Below, piece by piece: positions 1 to 6,087 of a stretch of 6,347 bases of DNA. A model generated the notes under the pieces. It saw nothing but the letters and a program-made list of their open reading frames with translations. It did not search any database and was not told the origin of the DNA. The first letter of the stretch is position 1, and every line of letters starts with the position of its first letter. The position numbers were made by a program, and so were the translations under genes. This stretch comes from an uncultured Rhodospirillales bacterium (GTDB taxonomy: Bacteria; Pseudomonadota; Alphaproteobacteria; Rhodospirillales; 2-02-FULL-58-16), in the NCBI GenBank assembly GCA_913053795.1, contig CAJXGZ010000136.1:1-6347 (forward strand), given 5' to 3'.

Positions 1-1663
1 CCAGGTCGAGGATTTCATTGATCATGGTGTGCAGATGCTTGCCGGAATCCTTGATCTTTTCCAGGTCCGGTATCGGATCTTCAAGGGGGCCATCCTCGGC
101 GTCCTCGATCAACATTTCACTGTAGCCGATGATGGCGTTCAGGGGCGTGCGCAACTCGTGGCTCATGTTGGCGAGGATTTCCGATTTGGCGCGGTTGGCG
201 ATTTCGGCCTGATCCTTGGCGATAATCATTTCCTTTTCGGCTTCCTTGCGTTGCGTGATGTCCACATGCATGGCGACGAAATGACTGATCTCGCCCTGGG
301 AGTCCCTGACGGGGGCGATGGTCGCCGACGCCCAGTATGCGGTGCCGTCCTTGCGTTTGTCCTTGATCTCGTGGCGCCAAACTTTCCCCTCTTTTAAGGT
401 CCGCCACAGTTCTTCATGAACATGACGTGGCGTGTCGGGAGATTTCAGGATGCGAGGGTTCTTGCCAAGAACCTCACTGGCCTTATAGCCGCTCATTTCC
501 GTGAAGCGGGGATTGACGTACTCGATGACCCCTTCGGTGTCGGTGATGAACACCATGTAGGGGCTTTGCTCGACGGCGCGCGACAGCTTGCGCAGGGTTA
601 TCTCGGTTTCCTTGCGCATGGCGACTTCGCTGGAAAGTATTTCAACGGTTTTTTCCAATTCCTGGGTGCGGCTGTGGATGGTCGCGCGCATGGCGTCGAT
701 GTTCAGGGAAAGATTGCCGATTTCGTCGGCGGTCTGGATATCGGCGCAGGGCGTCAAGTCGCCGCTGTCCACCCGATTAACTTGCAAGGAAAAATTTTGG
801 ATCCGTTGAAGGACTCTTTGCAGCACACGGTAGGAAGCAAAATAAACGCCTAGGCCGATGACGGTCAGCCCGGCGATAACGATGATCAGGTTTCTTTTGA
901 AAAGGGCCGCCTCCAGGGAATTGTCCTCCAACGCCATGAGGGTGATTGGGCGTTTTTCTCCGCCCCATTCGCCAAGATCAACAGGCGTCGCCTGGAAGCG
1001 CTCCGGAATGCCGGTTTTGGCCGGTCCCAGGGAAGAGCCGATGAGCGATCCTTCGAAATAAAGGGCCAGTTCGGCTTCGGTGCCATCCTTCAATTCCTTG
1101 ATGAACGCATCGCCTAAATGAACGCCGATAACCGTAACGCCGGCGGGGCCGTTGACGGCGTTAAGGCGCTGGCCAACCAGGAGGGTGGGGACCTTCTTTA
1201 CTTTTCGAACGGTGATCATCGGGGCCGTGTTAGGGTCGTTTGCGATCTCCCGCGCAAAATCGCTGATGCCGTCCGTCTTTTCGATTTCGCCGGGAGCGTA
1301 GGTCTTTGCGAGGGCCGTTCCGTCCATGCCGTGGATGCTGATCAGACTGATAAAGCCGTGTTCAATAAAGAGCTGGAGGGCGTTCAAGACCTCGGACTTG
1401 TCGTCCTCCAGCAGATTATCCTGAATCAGCTTGTTCTTGTTGATGATGGCGACGTATTCCTCGATCTCATGGATGACGTGCAAGAAGGTCTTTCTCAGGC
1501 TGTTGGCGCGCTCCTCGGTTTGCTTATTCATGCGGTCCTGGAACGTCGTGTAATTGCTGTGGAAAACGAAGCCGATAAGCCCGCTCACCAACACCGCGAA
1601 GACGACAATGGGCGCCAGTATCCTGGTTTGCAGTTTGTATCGGGTTGGCGTTAATTGGACCAC
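1..1663 (-). CDS. PAS-domain membrane sensor histidine kinase (C-terminus cut by window edge)
   Basis: A two-component sensor kinase that should autophosphorylate on histidine and pass the phosphate to a response regulator not seen here. The frame is open from a GTG at 1663 to the left edge, giving 554 visible residues with no frameshift. Order: short cytoplasmic N-terminus; TM1 about residues 15-34; an extracytoplasmic sensor of about 220 residues (35-257), possibly CACHE- or CHASE-like but not identified; TM2 about 259-277; HAMP about 279-335, with a DEIGNLS stretch; a short coiled-coil linker; PAS plus PAC about 361-478, containing GKNPRIL and ending in VDITQRKEAE; HisKA from about 490 with H-box MSHELRTPLN and phospho-acceptor His502. 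The ATPase domain, and any receiver domain, lies outside the window. In-frame TAA at 1706-1708 limits the start; GTG 1663 is the first usual start codon after it and has an AAGGTG site 5 nt upstream. The function class is secure; the signal is unknown. Confidence 0.93.
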   Translation of the reverse strand, partial: MVQLTPTRYKLQTRILAPIVVFAVLVSGLIGFVFHSNYTTFQDRMNKQTEERANSLRKTFLHVIHEIEEYVAIINKNKLIQDNLLEDDKSEVLNALQLFIEHGFISLISIHGMDGTALAKTYAPGEIEKTDGISDFAREIANDPNTAPMITVRKVKKVPTLLVGQRLNAVNGPAGVTVIGVHLGDAFIKELKDGTEAELALYFEGSLIGSSLGPAKTGIPERFQATPVDLGEWGGEKRPITLMALEDNSLEAALFKRNLIIVIAGLTVIGLGVYFASYRVLQRVLQRIQNFSLQVNRVDSGDLTPCADIQTADEIGNLSLNIDAMRATIHSRTQELEKTVEILSSEVAMRKETEITLRKLSRAVEQSPYMVFITDTEGVIEYVNPRFTEMSGYKASEVLGKNPRILKSPDTPRHVHEELWRTLKEGKVWRHEIKDKRKDGTAYWASATIAPVRDSQGEISHFVAMHVDITQRKEAEKEMIIAKDQAEIANRAKSEILANMSHELRTPLNAIIGYSEMLIEDAEDGPLEDPIPDLEKIKDSGKHLHTMINEILDL

Positions 1664-1668
1664 TATTT

Positions 1669-1674
1669 CACCTT
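1669..1674 (-). promoter_or_regulatory. Ribosome binding site of the sensor kinase
   Basis: On the minus strand AAGGTG stands 5 nt before the GTG at 1663. There is no ATG or TTG between the upstream in-frame stop (1706-1708) and this GTG, so the site fixes the start of the kinase gene. Confidence 0.6.
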
Positions 1675-1690
1675 GAAGCCGCCAAGGGCA

Positions 1691-1712
1691 TGAAATTTCA
1701 CTGTGTTACAGT
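1691..1712. repeat. Two adjoining small inverted repeats upstream of the sensor kinase (possible operator)
   Basis: TGAAATTTCA (1691-1700) is a perfect 10-bp palindrome. It adjoins, sharing one base, ACTGT-GTT-ACAGT (1700-1712), a perfect 5-bp inverted repeat with a 3-nt spacer. Both lie between the weak -10-like hexamer and the ribosome binding site of the kinase, where a repressor or activator could bind. Short palindromes also occur by chance in AT-rich DNA, so the regulatory role is inference only. Confidence 0.3.
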
Positions 1713-1780
1713 TTGTTATTTTATGTGGGGATTGTTTTTCGATTGACCAGAAAAAATTCGTGATTATTTATGCAGGTTGT

Positions 1781-2488
1781 TTAACCGGCCCGGACCACCT
1801 CGCCGTTGCGCGCGCAGGCGGCCTCGGCCAAGTCGACGAAGACGCCGGTTACGCTTTCCGGGGCTTTGAGCGTCATCGGGTCCTCGCCGGGGAAGGCGCT
1901 GGCGCGCAAGGCTGTGCGGACGGGTCCCGGATCCACCAGATTGGCGCGGACGGGGGTCTTCGCTAATTCGGCGGCGTAGACCTTGACCAGAGTTTCCAGC
2001 GCCGCCTTGCTTACGGCGAAGCCGCCCCAGTAGGCGGTGTTCTCGGCGGCGCCGGAGGTGACGAAGATGGCGCGTCCCGAAGAGGACGCCTTCAGCAAGG
2101 GATCGAAGCTTCGGATCAGCCGCCAGTTGGCGGTGAGGTTGATGGCCATCACCTGGTCCCAGGTCTTGGGATCGATGTGGCCAAGCGGGCTCAGGGTTCC
2201 GAGTATTGCGGCGTTTCCCACCAGGATGTCGAGGCGCTTGAAACGCTCGAAGACGGCGGCGCCCATGCCGTCGATGGCCGCGAAGTCGGTGAGATCGGTG
2301 GGAACCAGGGTGGCGGCGCCGCCCAGCTCGCGGATTTCGTCGTCCAGTTCCTCCAGGGCTCCTTGCGTGCGCGCCGTCAGGATCAGGTGGGCGCCTTCCT
2401 CGGCGAAGCGCTTGGCCACCGCCCTGCCGATGCCGCGCGAGGCCCCCGTGACCAGGGCGATGCGGTCCTTTAGACGCCCTGTTGTCAC
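1781..2488 (-). CDS. SDR-family NAD(P)-dependent oxidoreductase, YciK-like, with Phe in place of the catalytic Tyr
   Basis: A classical short-chain dehydrogenase by fold: single Rossmann domain, 235 residues, cytosolic, substrate unknown. Visible motifs are the cofactor loop TGASRGIG (residues 14-21), the NAA motif in ILVGNAAI, the helix-4 Asn in MAINLTAN, Ser145 in FVTSGAA, and the active-site stretch ending FAVSK (157-161). In that stretch the Tyr of the usual YxxxK is Phe157 (TTC), while Lys161 is kept. The WGG-F-AVSKAALE context resembles YciK-type SDRs. I place the start at GTG 2488, which has AGGA 5 nt upstream and follows the purF stop by one base. The frame extends to a TTG at 2506, giving 241 residues and a 17-bp overlap with purF, but that start has no clear ribosome site. 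It is the last gene of the cluster. Reduced or altered activity is possible. Confidence 0.9.
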   Translation of the reverse strand: MTTGRLKDRIALVTGASRGIGRAVAKRFAEEGAHLILTARTQGALEELDDEIRELGGAATLVPTDLTDFAAIDGMGAAVFERFKRLDILVGNAAILGTLSPLGHIDPKTWDQVMAINLTANWRLIRSFDPLLKASSSGRAIFVTSGAAENTAYWGGFAVSKAALETLVKVYAAELAKTPVRANLVDPGPVRTALRASAFPGEDPMTLKAPESVTGVFVDLAEAACARNGEVVRAG

Positions 2489-2489
2489 G

Positions 2490-3944
2490 TCATTCCTGCT
2501 CAACAAGAAGGGAAAGCTGCTCGACCGTGGGGCCGCCTTCGCGGTCTGTCAGCCGGACGGGATATTCACCGGTGAAGCAGGCGTCGCAGAATTGGGCGGT
2601 CTTGGCGTCGCGCGCCTCGCCGATGACGGCGCGGTAGAGGCCGTCGTTGGACAGGAAGGCGAGGCTATCCACGCCGATGCGCTTGGTCATGCCCTTGACG
2701 TCGTAGTTATGGGCCAGCAGCTCGCCCTGGACCGGCGTGTCGATGCCGAAAAAGCACGAATCGCTGATCGGCGGGCTGGAAATGCGCATGTGCACCTCCT
2801 TGGCGCCGGCGTTGCGCACCATCTCGACGATTTTCACGGAAGTGGTGCCGCGAACGATGGAGTCGTCCACCAGGACTACTTTTTTTCCCTTGATTTGGGC
2901 GGCGTTGGCGTTGTGCTTGAGGCGCACCCCCAGATGGCGGATGTGGTCGCTGGGCTCGATGAAGGTGCGCCCCACATAGTGGTTGCGGATGATGCCCATC
3001 TCGAAGGAAACGCCCGCCTCCTCGGCGTAGCCGATGGCCGCCGGGACTCCTGAGTCGGGAACCGGCACCACCAGATCCGACTCCACGTGGCTCTCGCGGG
3101 CCAGTTCGGCGCCGATGCGCTTGCGGACCTCGTAGACGTTCAAGCCCTCGACCATGCTGTCGGGGCGGGAAAAGTAGATGTATTCGAAAATGCAGAACTT
3201 AGCCGGAGACTTGGGAAACGGCTTGATGGAGCGGACGCCGGATTTATCGATTATGACGATCTCCCCCGGCTCCACGTTGCGTACGAATTCGGCGTCGATG
3301 ATGTCCAGCGCACAGGTTTCCGAGACCAGAATGTGAGCGTCGCCCAAGCGTCCCAGAACCAGCGGACGGATGCCCATGGGATCGCGCACGCCGATCAGCT
3401 TCTTCTTGGTGAGGGCGACCAGGGAATAGGCGCCCTCGGTTTGGCGCAAGGCGTCGATCATGCGGTCGACCACCGTCGAGTAAAGGCTGATGGCGATCAG
3501 GTGGACAATGGTCTCGGTGTCGCAGGTGGATTGGAAAATGCAGCCGCGCTGGACCAGATTCTTGCGGGTGTGATAGGCGTTGGTGATGTTGCCGTTGTGG
3601 GCGACGGCCATGCCGCCGAACTGGAAATCGGCGAACAGCGGCTGGATGTTGCGCAGCGCCGTTTCGCCGGTGGTCGAATAGCGCACGTGGCCGATGGCCA
3701 TGTCGCCGGGAAGGTCCTTGATGACGTCCTCGGAGCCGAAGATGTCGCCGACCAATCCATGCGCCCGGTGAGTGTGGAATTGGGCGCCGTTAAAGCTGAC
3801 GATGCCGGTCGACTCCTGTCCCCGGTGCTGGAGGGCGTGCAGTCCCAAAGCGGTGTGCGCGGCGGCGTCTCCGTAACCGAAGATTCCGAATACGCCGCAT
3901 TCTTCATGCATGTGGTCGTCGTTTTGTTTTTTCATTGCTCTCAC
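2490..3944 (-). CDS. purF: Amidophosphoribosyltransferase (glutamine PRPP amidotransferase)
   Basis: Catalyses the first committed step of de novo purine synthesis: PRPP plus glutamine gives 5-phosphoribosylamine, glutamate and pyrophosphate, in the cytosol. The 484 residues match the family's usual length. The N-terminal Ntn-hydrolase glutaminase starts at nucleophile Cys16 in EECGVFGIFG, so residues 1-15 should be an autocatalytically removed propeptide. HRGQES (40-45), GHVRYST (85-91) and AHNGNI (115-120) are glutaminase motifs. The phosphoribosyltransferase half carries the PRPP loop VVLVDDSIVRGTT around residues 356-368. Cys251, Cys397, Cys453 and Cys456 match the spacing of the four 4Fe-4S ligands of the Bacillus subtilis enzyme, so this is the oxygen-sensitive iron-sulfur type, unlike E. 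coli PurF. The start chosen is GTG 3944 with AGGAG 4 nt upstream; ATG 3935 is the alternative but stands 13 nt from that site. It follows cvpA by 7 bp. Confidence 0.98.
   Translation of the reverse strand: MRAMKKQNDDHMHEECGVFGIFGYGDAAAHTALGLHALQHRGQESTGIVSFNGAQFHTHRAHGLVGDIFGSEDVIKDLPGDMAIGHVRYSTTGETALRNIQPLFADFQFGGMAVAHNGNITNAYHTRKNLVQRGCIFQSTCDTETIVHLIAISLYSTVVDRMIDALRQTEGAYSLVALTKKKLIGVRDPMGIRPLVLGRLGDAHILVSETCALDIIDAEFVRNVEPGEIVIIDKSGVRSIKPFPKSPAKFCIFEYIYFSRPDSMVEGLNVYEVRKRIGAELARESHVESDLVVPVPDSGVPAAIGYAEEAGVSFEMGIIRNHYVGRTFIEPSDHIRHLGVRLKHNANAAQIKGKKVVLVDDSIVRGTTSVKIVEMVRNAGAKEVHMRISSPPISDSCFFGIDTPVQGELLAHNYDVKGMTKRIGVDSLAFLSNDGLYRAVIGEARDAKTAQFCDACFTGEYPVRLTDREGGPTVEQLSLLVEQE
2494..2497 (-). 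promoter_or_regulatory. Ribosome binding site supporting the GTG 2488 start of the SDR gene
   Basis: AGGA lies within the last sense codons of purF, 5 nt before GTG 2488. The alternative TTG at 2506 has only a pyrimidine-rich stretch in front of it. The arrangement predicts translational coupling to purF. Confidence 0.5.
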
Positions 3945-3948
3945 GCGG

Positions 3949-3953
3949 CTCCT
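3949..3953 (-). promoter_or_regulatory. Ribosome binding site of purF overlapping the cvpA stop codon
   Basis: AGGAG overlaps the cvpA TAG (3952-3954). Its spacing is 4 nt to GTG 3944, which is short, or 13 nt to ATG 3935, which is long. GTG is somewhat favoured. Either choice keeps the cysteine nucleophile behind a removable propeptide. Confidence 0.55.
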
Positions 3954-4671
3954 ATTGGACGCTTTCTATGGCCCTGTCGATGGCCTTGCGTTCTTTTTTG
4001 TCATATCCCCCCCCTGGTCCCCCCCGGGATTCCATGGGCGCCGGGGACCTTGGATTTGTTAAATAGGGGGTGGTCATTTTTTGTAACATGTCCTGGGCCT
4101 TGTCCTTGATCGTGCTTTCCTTGTCTTTGCCGTCCGTGGCGGTTTTGTCCGTTGGAACCAGCGCCGAGAGCAAATCGGCGCCTTGGCGAATCAACGGCAG
4201 GCTGCGCGAATTTTTCGCCCAGACGGGACGCTTATCCTTTTCGCCGTCGTTTTTGCCGTCCGCGGCTCCGCCGTCAAGGGGCATCATCATATTGGCGACA
4301 ATAAAAATCAGGCAAATCAGCACGATTCCCCGCGCCAGTCCGAAAAGAAAGCCCATCGAGCGGTCCACGGCGTTCAGCGCGCTGCCCCGCACCCTCTTGG
4401 AAATTGACCGGGTCATCAAGGAAAGAATGACCAGGCTGAAGACGAAAATGACCACGCCCGCCGTCAAGTCGGCAACGATCTCCGTGGAGATGAAGGCGCG
4501 GACGTAGGGCCTCAGATAGGGCAAGCCGTAGATAGTGGCGAAAGTGGCGCCGACCCATCCGGCCACCGACAAAACCTCATGGGCGAAGCCGCGCGTGAAA
4601 GCGAGGACCGCTGAAATAAGCAGCGCTACGCCGACGCCGAGATCAAGGACGTTGATGGGCAGGTCAGCCAT
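3952..4671 (-). CDS. cvpA: CvpA family inner-membrane protein with long hydrophilic tail
   Basis: Homologue of the colicin V production protein, an inner-membrane protein found next to purF in many proteobacteria; its molecular function is not well settled, with envelope and bile-salt phenotypes reported for enterobacterial members. It has 239 residues with four predicted membrane segments, about 8-26, 32-50, 66-87 and 107-129. Family features are the N-terminal LDLGVGVALL followed by TRGFAHEVLS, and DRSMGFLFGLARG (103-115). Residues 131-239 form a charged, Lys/Asp/Gly-rich tail that E. coli CvpA (about 162 residues) lacks. I start at ATG 4671, which has GGAG 9 nt upstream and overlaps the radA stop by 8 bp. 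The longer frame from ATG 4686 adds MERRV but has no ribosome site. The tail is encoded partly by G8 and G7 runs. Confidence 0.93.
   Translation of the reverse strand: MADLPINVLDLGVGVALLISAVLAFTRGFAHEVLSVAGWVGATFATIYGLPYLRPYVRAFISTEIVADLTAGVVIFVFSLVILSLMTRSISKRVRGSALNAVDRSMGFLFGLARGIVLICLIFIVANMMMPLDGGAADGKNDGEKDKRPVWAKNSRSLPLIRQGADLLSALVPTDKTATDGKDKESTIKDKAQDMLQKMTTPYLTNPRSPAPMESRGGPGGGYDKKERKAIDRAIESVQ
4007..4049 (-). other. G-tracts and GC-rich hairpin in the 3' end of cvpA
   Basis: On the coding (minus) strand a run of seven G (4019-4025), the spacer ACCA and a run of eight G (4007-4014) follow each other, which fits the pattern for an intramolecular G-quadruplex. GGTCCCC (minus strand, 4049-4043) and GGGGACC (4022-4016) can pair into a 7-bp stem with a 20-nt loop, sharing bases with the G7 run, so the two structures would compete. 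The block ends about 60 nt before the purF start. It encodes the Gly-rich stretch ESRGGPGGGY of CvpA. A role is unproven. Confidence 0.4.
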
Positions 4672-6082
4672 GACGCGCCGCTCCATTGCTGAGACGGCTC
4701 ACCTTGCCCGGCGTCTGGAAGCTGTCCGCCAGATCGGCGAGGCGGGAAATTTCGCGCATCTCAATGCCGCTGTTTTTCCTGTTCTTGGCGCCCTTGGCCC
4801 GCTTGTTTCGTGGCGCAATGGCGGATGTGAATCCCAGCTTGGCGGCTTCCTTCAGGCGCTGGTCGGCGTGGGCGACGGCGCGCACTTCGCCCGACAGCCC
4901 AATCTCGCCGAAGATCACCGTTTCCATGGGAACCGGCGCGCCGGTATGGGCCGAGATCAGGGCCGCGGCCACCGCCAGATCGGCCGCCGGCTCGTTGATC
5001 CTCAATCCTCCGGCGACGTTGAGGTAAACGTCGTCGGCGCCGAGGGAGATGCCCGCGCGGGTCTCCAGAACCGCTAGAGTCATGGCCAGGCGGCCTGAAT
5101 CCCAGCCCACCACGGAGCGCCGGGGCGTGGCGTAGGAGGTGGGGGCGAGCAGGGCCTGAATCTCCACCAGCATGGGGCGCGAGCCTTCCATTCCGGCGAA
5201 CACGCATGAGCCGCTGACGTCGTCCGCGCGCTCGGCCAGGAACAGGGCCGACGGGTTGGCCACTTCCGACAGCCCCCGGTCGGTCATTTCGAAAACGCCG
5301 ATCTCGTCGGTGGGGCCGAAGCGGTTCTTGACCGCCCTCAGGATTCGGAACTGGTGGCCGCGGTCGCCCTCGAAGTAGAGAACCGTATCCACCATATGCT
5401 CAAGCACCCTGGGGCCGGCGATCTGTCCGTCCTTGGTGACGTGGCCCACGAGCACGATGGCGGCCCCCGAGCGCTTTGCATAGCGCACAAGGGTTTGCGC
5501 GCAGGCGCGGACCTGGGAAACGGTGCCCGGCGCCGATTCCAGCTGATCGGACCACAGGGTCTGAATGGAATCGATAATGACAAGGTCGGGCGCGGGCTTT
5601 CGCTCACCGAGGGTTTTCAGGATATGCGCAAGCCCGGTTTCCGCGCCCAGGCCAACCGGAGCCGAAGCGATGCCAAGGCGCTCCGCGCGCAGGCGGACTT
5701 GCGCCGTCGCTTCTTCGCCCGAGAAATAGATTGCCGTTTGGCCGGAATTCGCCAGCGCCGCGGCGGCCTGTAAGAGAAGGGTCGATTTTCCGATGCCCGG
5801 GTCGCCGCCAACCAGAATGGCCGAGCCGGGGACAAGCCCGCCGCCTATGACCCGGTCGAGTTCGGCCAATCCGCTTGAAATGCGAGGCGCGTCGGGAACC
5901 TCCGCATCGAGAGTTTGCAGGGCGACGACCTTGCCGCCGGCGGACGGTTTTTCCGGTCCGCTTTTGCTTGTGACCTCTTCTGCAAGCGTATTCCACGCCA
6001 AGCAGCCGGGGCATTTTCCCGACCACTGCGCGGTGCTGGCGCCGCATTCCTGGCAAACATAGGCTGTTGTCGCTTTTGCCAT
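4664..6082 (-). CDS. radA: DNA repair and recombination protein RadA
   Basis: RadA (Sms) is a RecA-like, DnaB-like hexameric ATPase that drives branch migration and processing of recombination intermediates. At 472 residues it is close to the E. coli protein (460). Domain order: N-terminal C4 zinc finger with Cys10, Cys13, Cys24 and Cys27 (CQEC...CPGC); RecA-type core with Walker A GDPGIGKST (93-101) and Walker B LVIIDS ending at Asp171-Ser172; the RadA-specific KNRFG motif at 252-256; then a C-terminal Lon-protease-like domain (about 290-460) with RINEPAADLA. All hallmark residues are present, with no truncation. The start is ATG 6082, beginning MAKATTAYVC, 5 bp after the alr stop; a purine stretch AGAGG is present but about 13 nt away, so translation may rely on coupling to alr. 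Its end overlaps cvpA by 8 bp. Identification is secure. Confidence 0.98.
   Translation of the reverse strand: MAKATTAYVCQECGASTAQWSGKCPGCLAWNTLAEEVTSKSGPEKPSAGGKVVALQTLDAEVPDAPRISSGLAELDRVIGGGLVPGSAILVGGDPGIGKSTLLLQAAAALANSGQTAIYFSGEEATAQVRLRAERLGIASAPVGLGAETGLAHILKTLGERKPAPDLVIIDSIQTLWSDQLESAPGTVSQVRACAQTLVRYAKRSGAAIVLVGHVTKDGQIAGPRVLEHMVDTVLYFEGDRGHQFRILRAVKNRFGPTDEIGVFEMTDRGLSEVANPSALFLAERADDVSGSCVFAGMEGSRPMLVEIQALLAPTSYATPRRSVVGWDSGRLAMTLAVLETRAGISLGADDVYLNVAGGLRINEPAADLAVAAALISAHTGAPVPMETVIFGEIGLSGEVRAVAHADQRLKEAAKLGFTSAIAPRNKRAKGAKNRKNSGIEMREISRLADLADSFQTPGKVSRLSNGAARHG
4681..4684 (-). promoter_or_regulatory. Ribosome binding site supporting the ATG 4671 start of cvpA
   Basis: GGAG stands 9 nt before ATG 4671, inside the end of radA. 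The upstream ATG at 4686 overlaps this very site and has no purine-rich stretch of its own, so the shorter protein is preferred. Confidence 0.5.
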
Positions 6083-6087
6083 GACAG

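Larger units (their letters stand above)
1664..1780 (-). promoter_or_regulatory. AT-rich intergenic region, probable promoter of the sensor kinase
   Basis: This 117-bp gap separates the SDR stop from the kinase start and is clearly richer in A and T than the flanking genes. On the minus strand a TAAAAT hexamer (1718-1723) could serve as a -10 element, but no good -35 box lies 16-18 nt upstream of it, so any promoter here is weak, activator-dependent or read by another sigma factor. I see no GC-rich stem followed by a T-run that would end the upstream operon, so read-through into the kinase gene remains possible. Confidence 0.35.

Noticed and set aside
416..1654. Plus-strand open frames at 29-397, 416-853 and 1118-1654, which could make the left third look like plus-strand hypothetical genes
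   Set aside because: The minus strand is open without interruption from 1663 to 1 and encodes a full set of kinase domains, which explains the region.
1743..1770. Plus-strand promoter-like pair TTGACC (1743-1748) and TATTTA (1765-1770), spacer 16
   Set aside because: It would drive only antisense RNA into the end of the SDR gene; a chance match is likely in an AT-rich gap, with no supporting feature downstream.
1753..1788. Possible terminator after the SDR gene: GGTT/AACC stem near the stop codon and a later T-run on the minus strand
   Set aside because: The stem has only 4 bp and the T-run lies well downstream of it, so it does not form a credible intrinsic terminator.
2037..3053. Long plus-strand open frame (338 codons) opposite the SDR and purF genes
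   Set aside because: It is antisense to two clear genes, has no ribosome site or recognisable domain, and its composition is the mirror of high-GC coding sequence.
2490..3944. Unusual N-terminal extension of PurF before the catalytic Cys
   Set aside because: A short propeptide ahead of the nucleophile is normal for the Bacillus-type enzyme and is cleaved off.
3087..4109. Long plus-strand open frame (340 codons) opposite purF and cvpA
   Set aside because: A shadow of purF in a high-GC genome; the Ala/Asp/Gly/Val-rich translation shows no family features.
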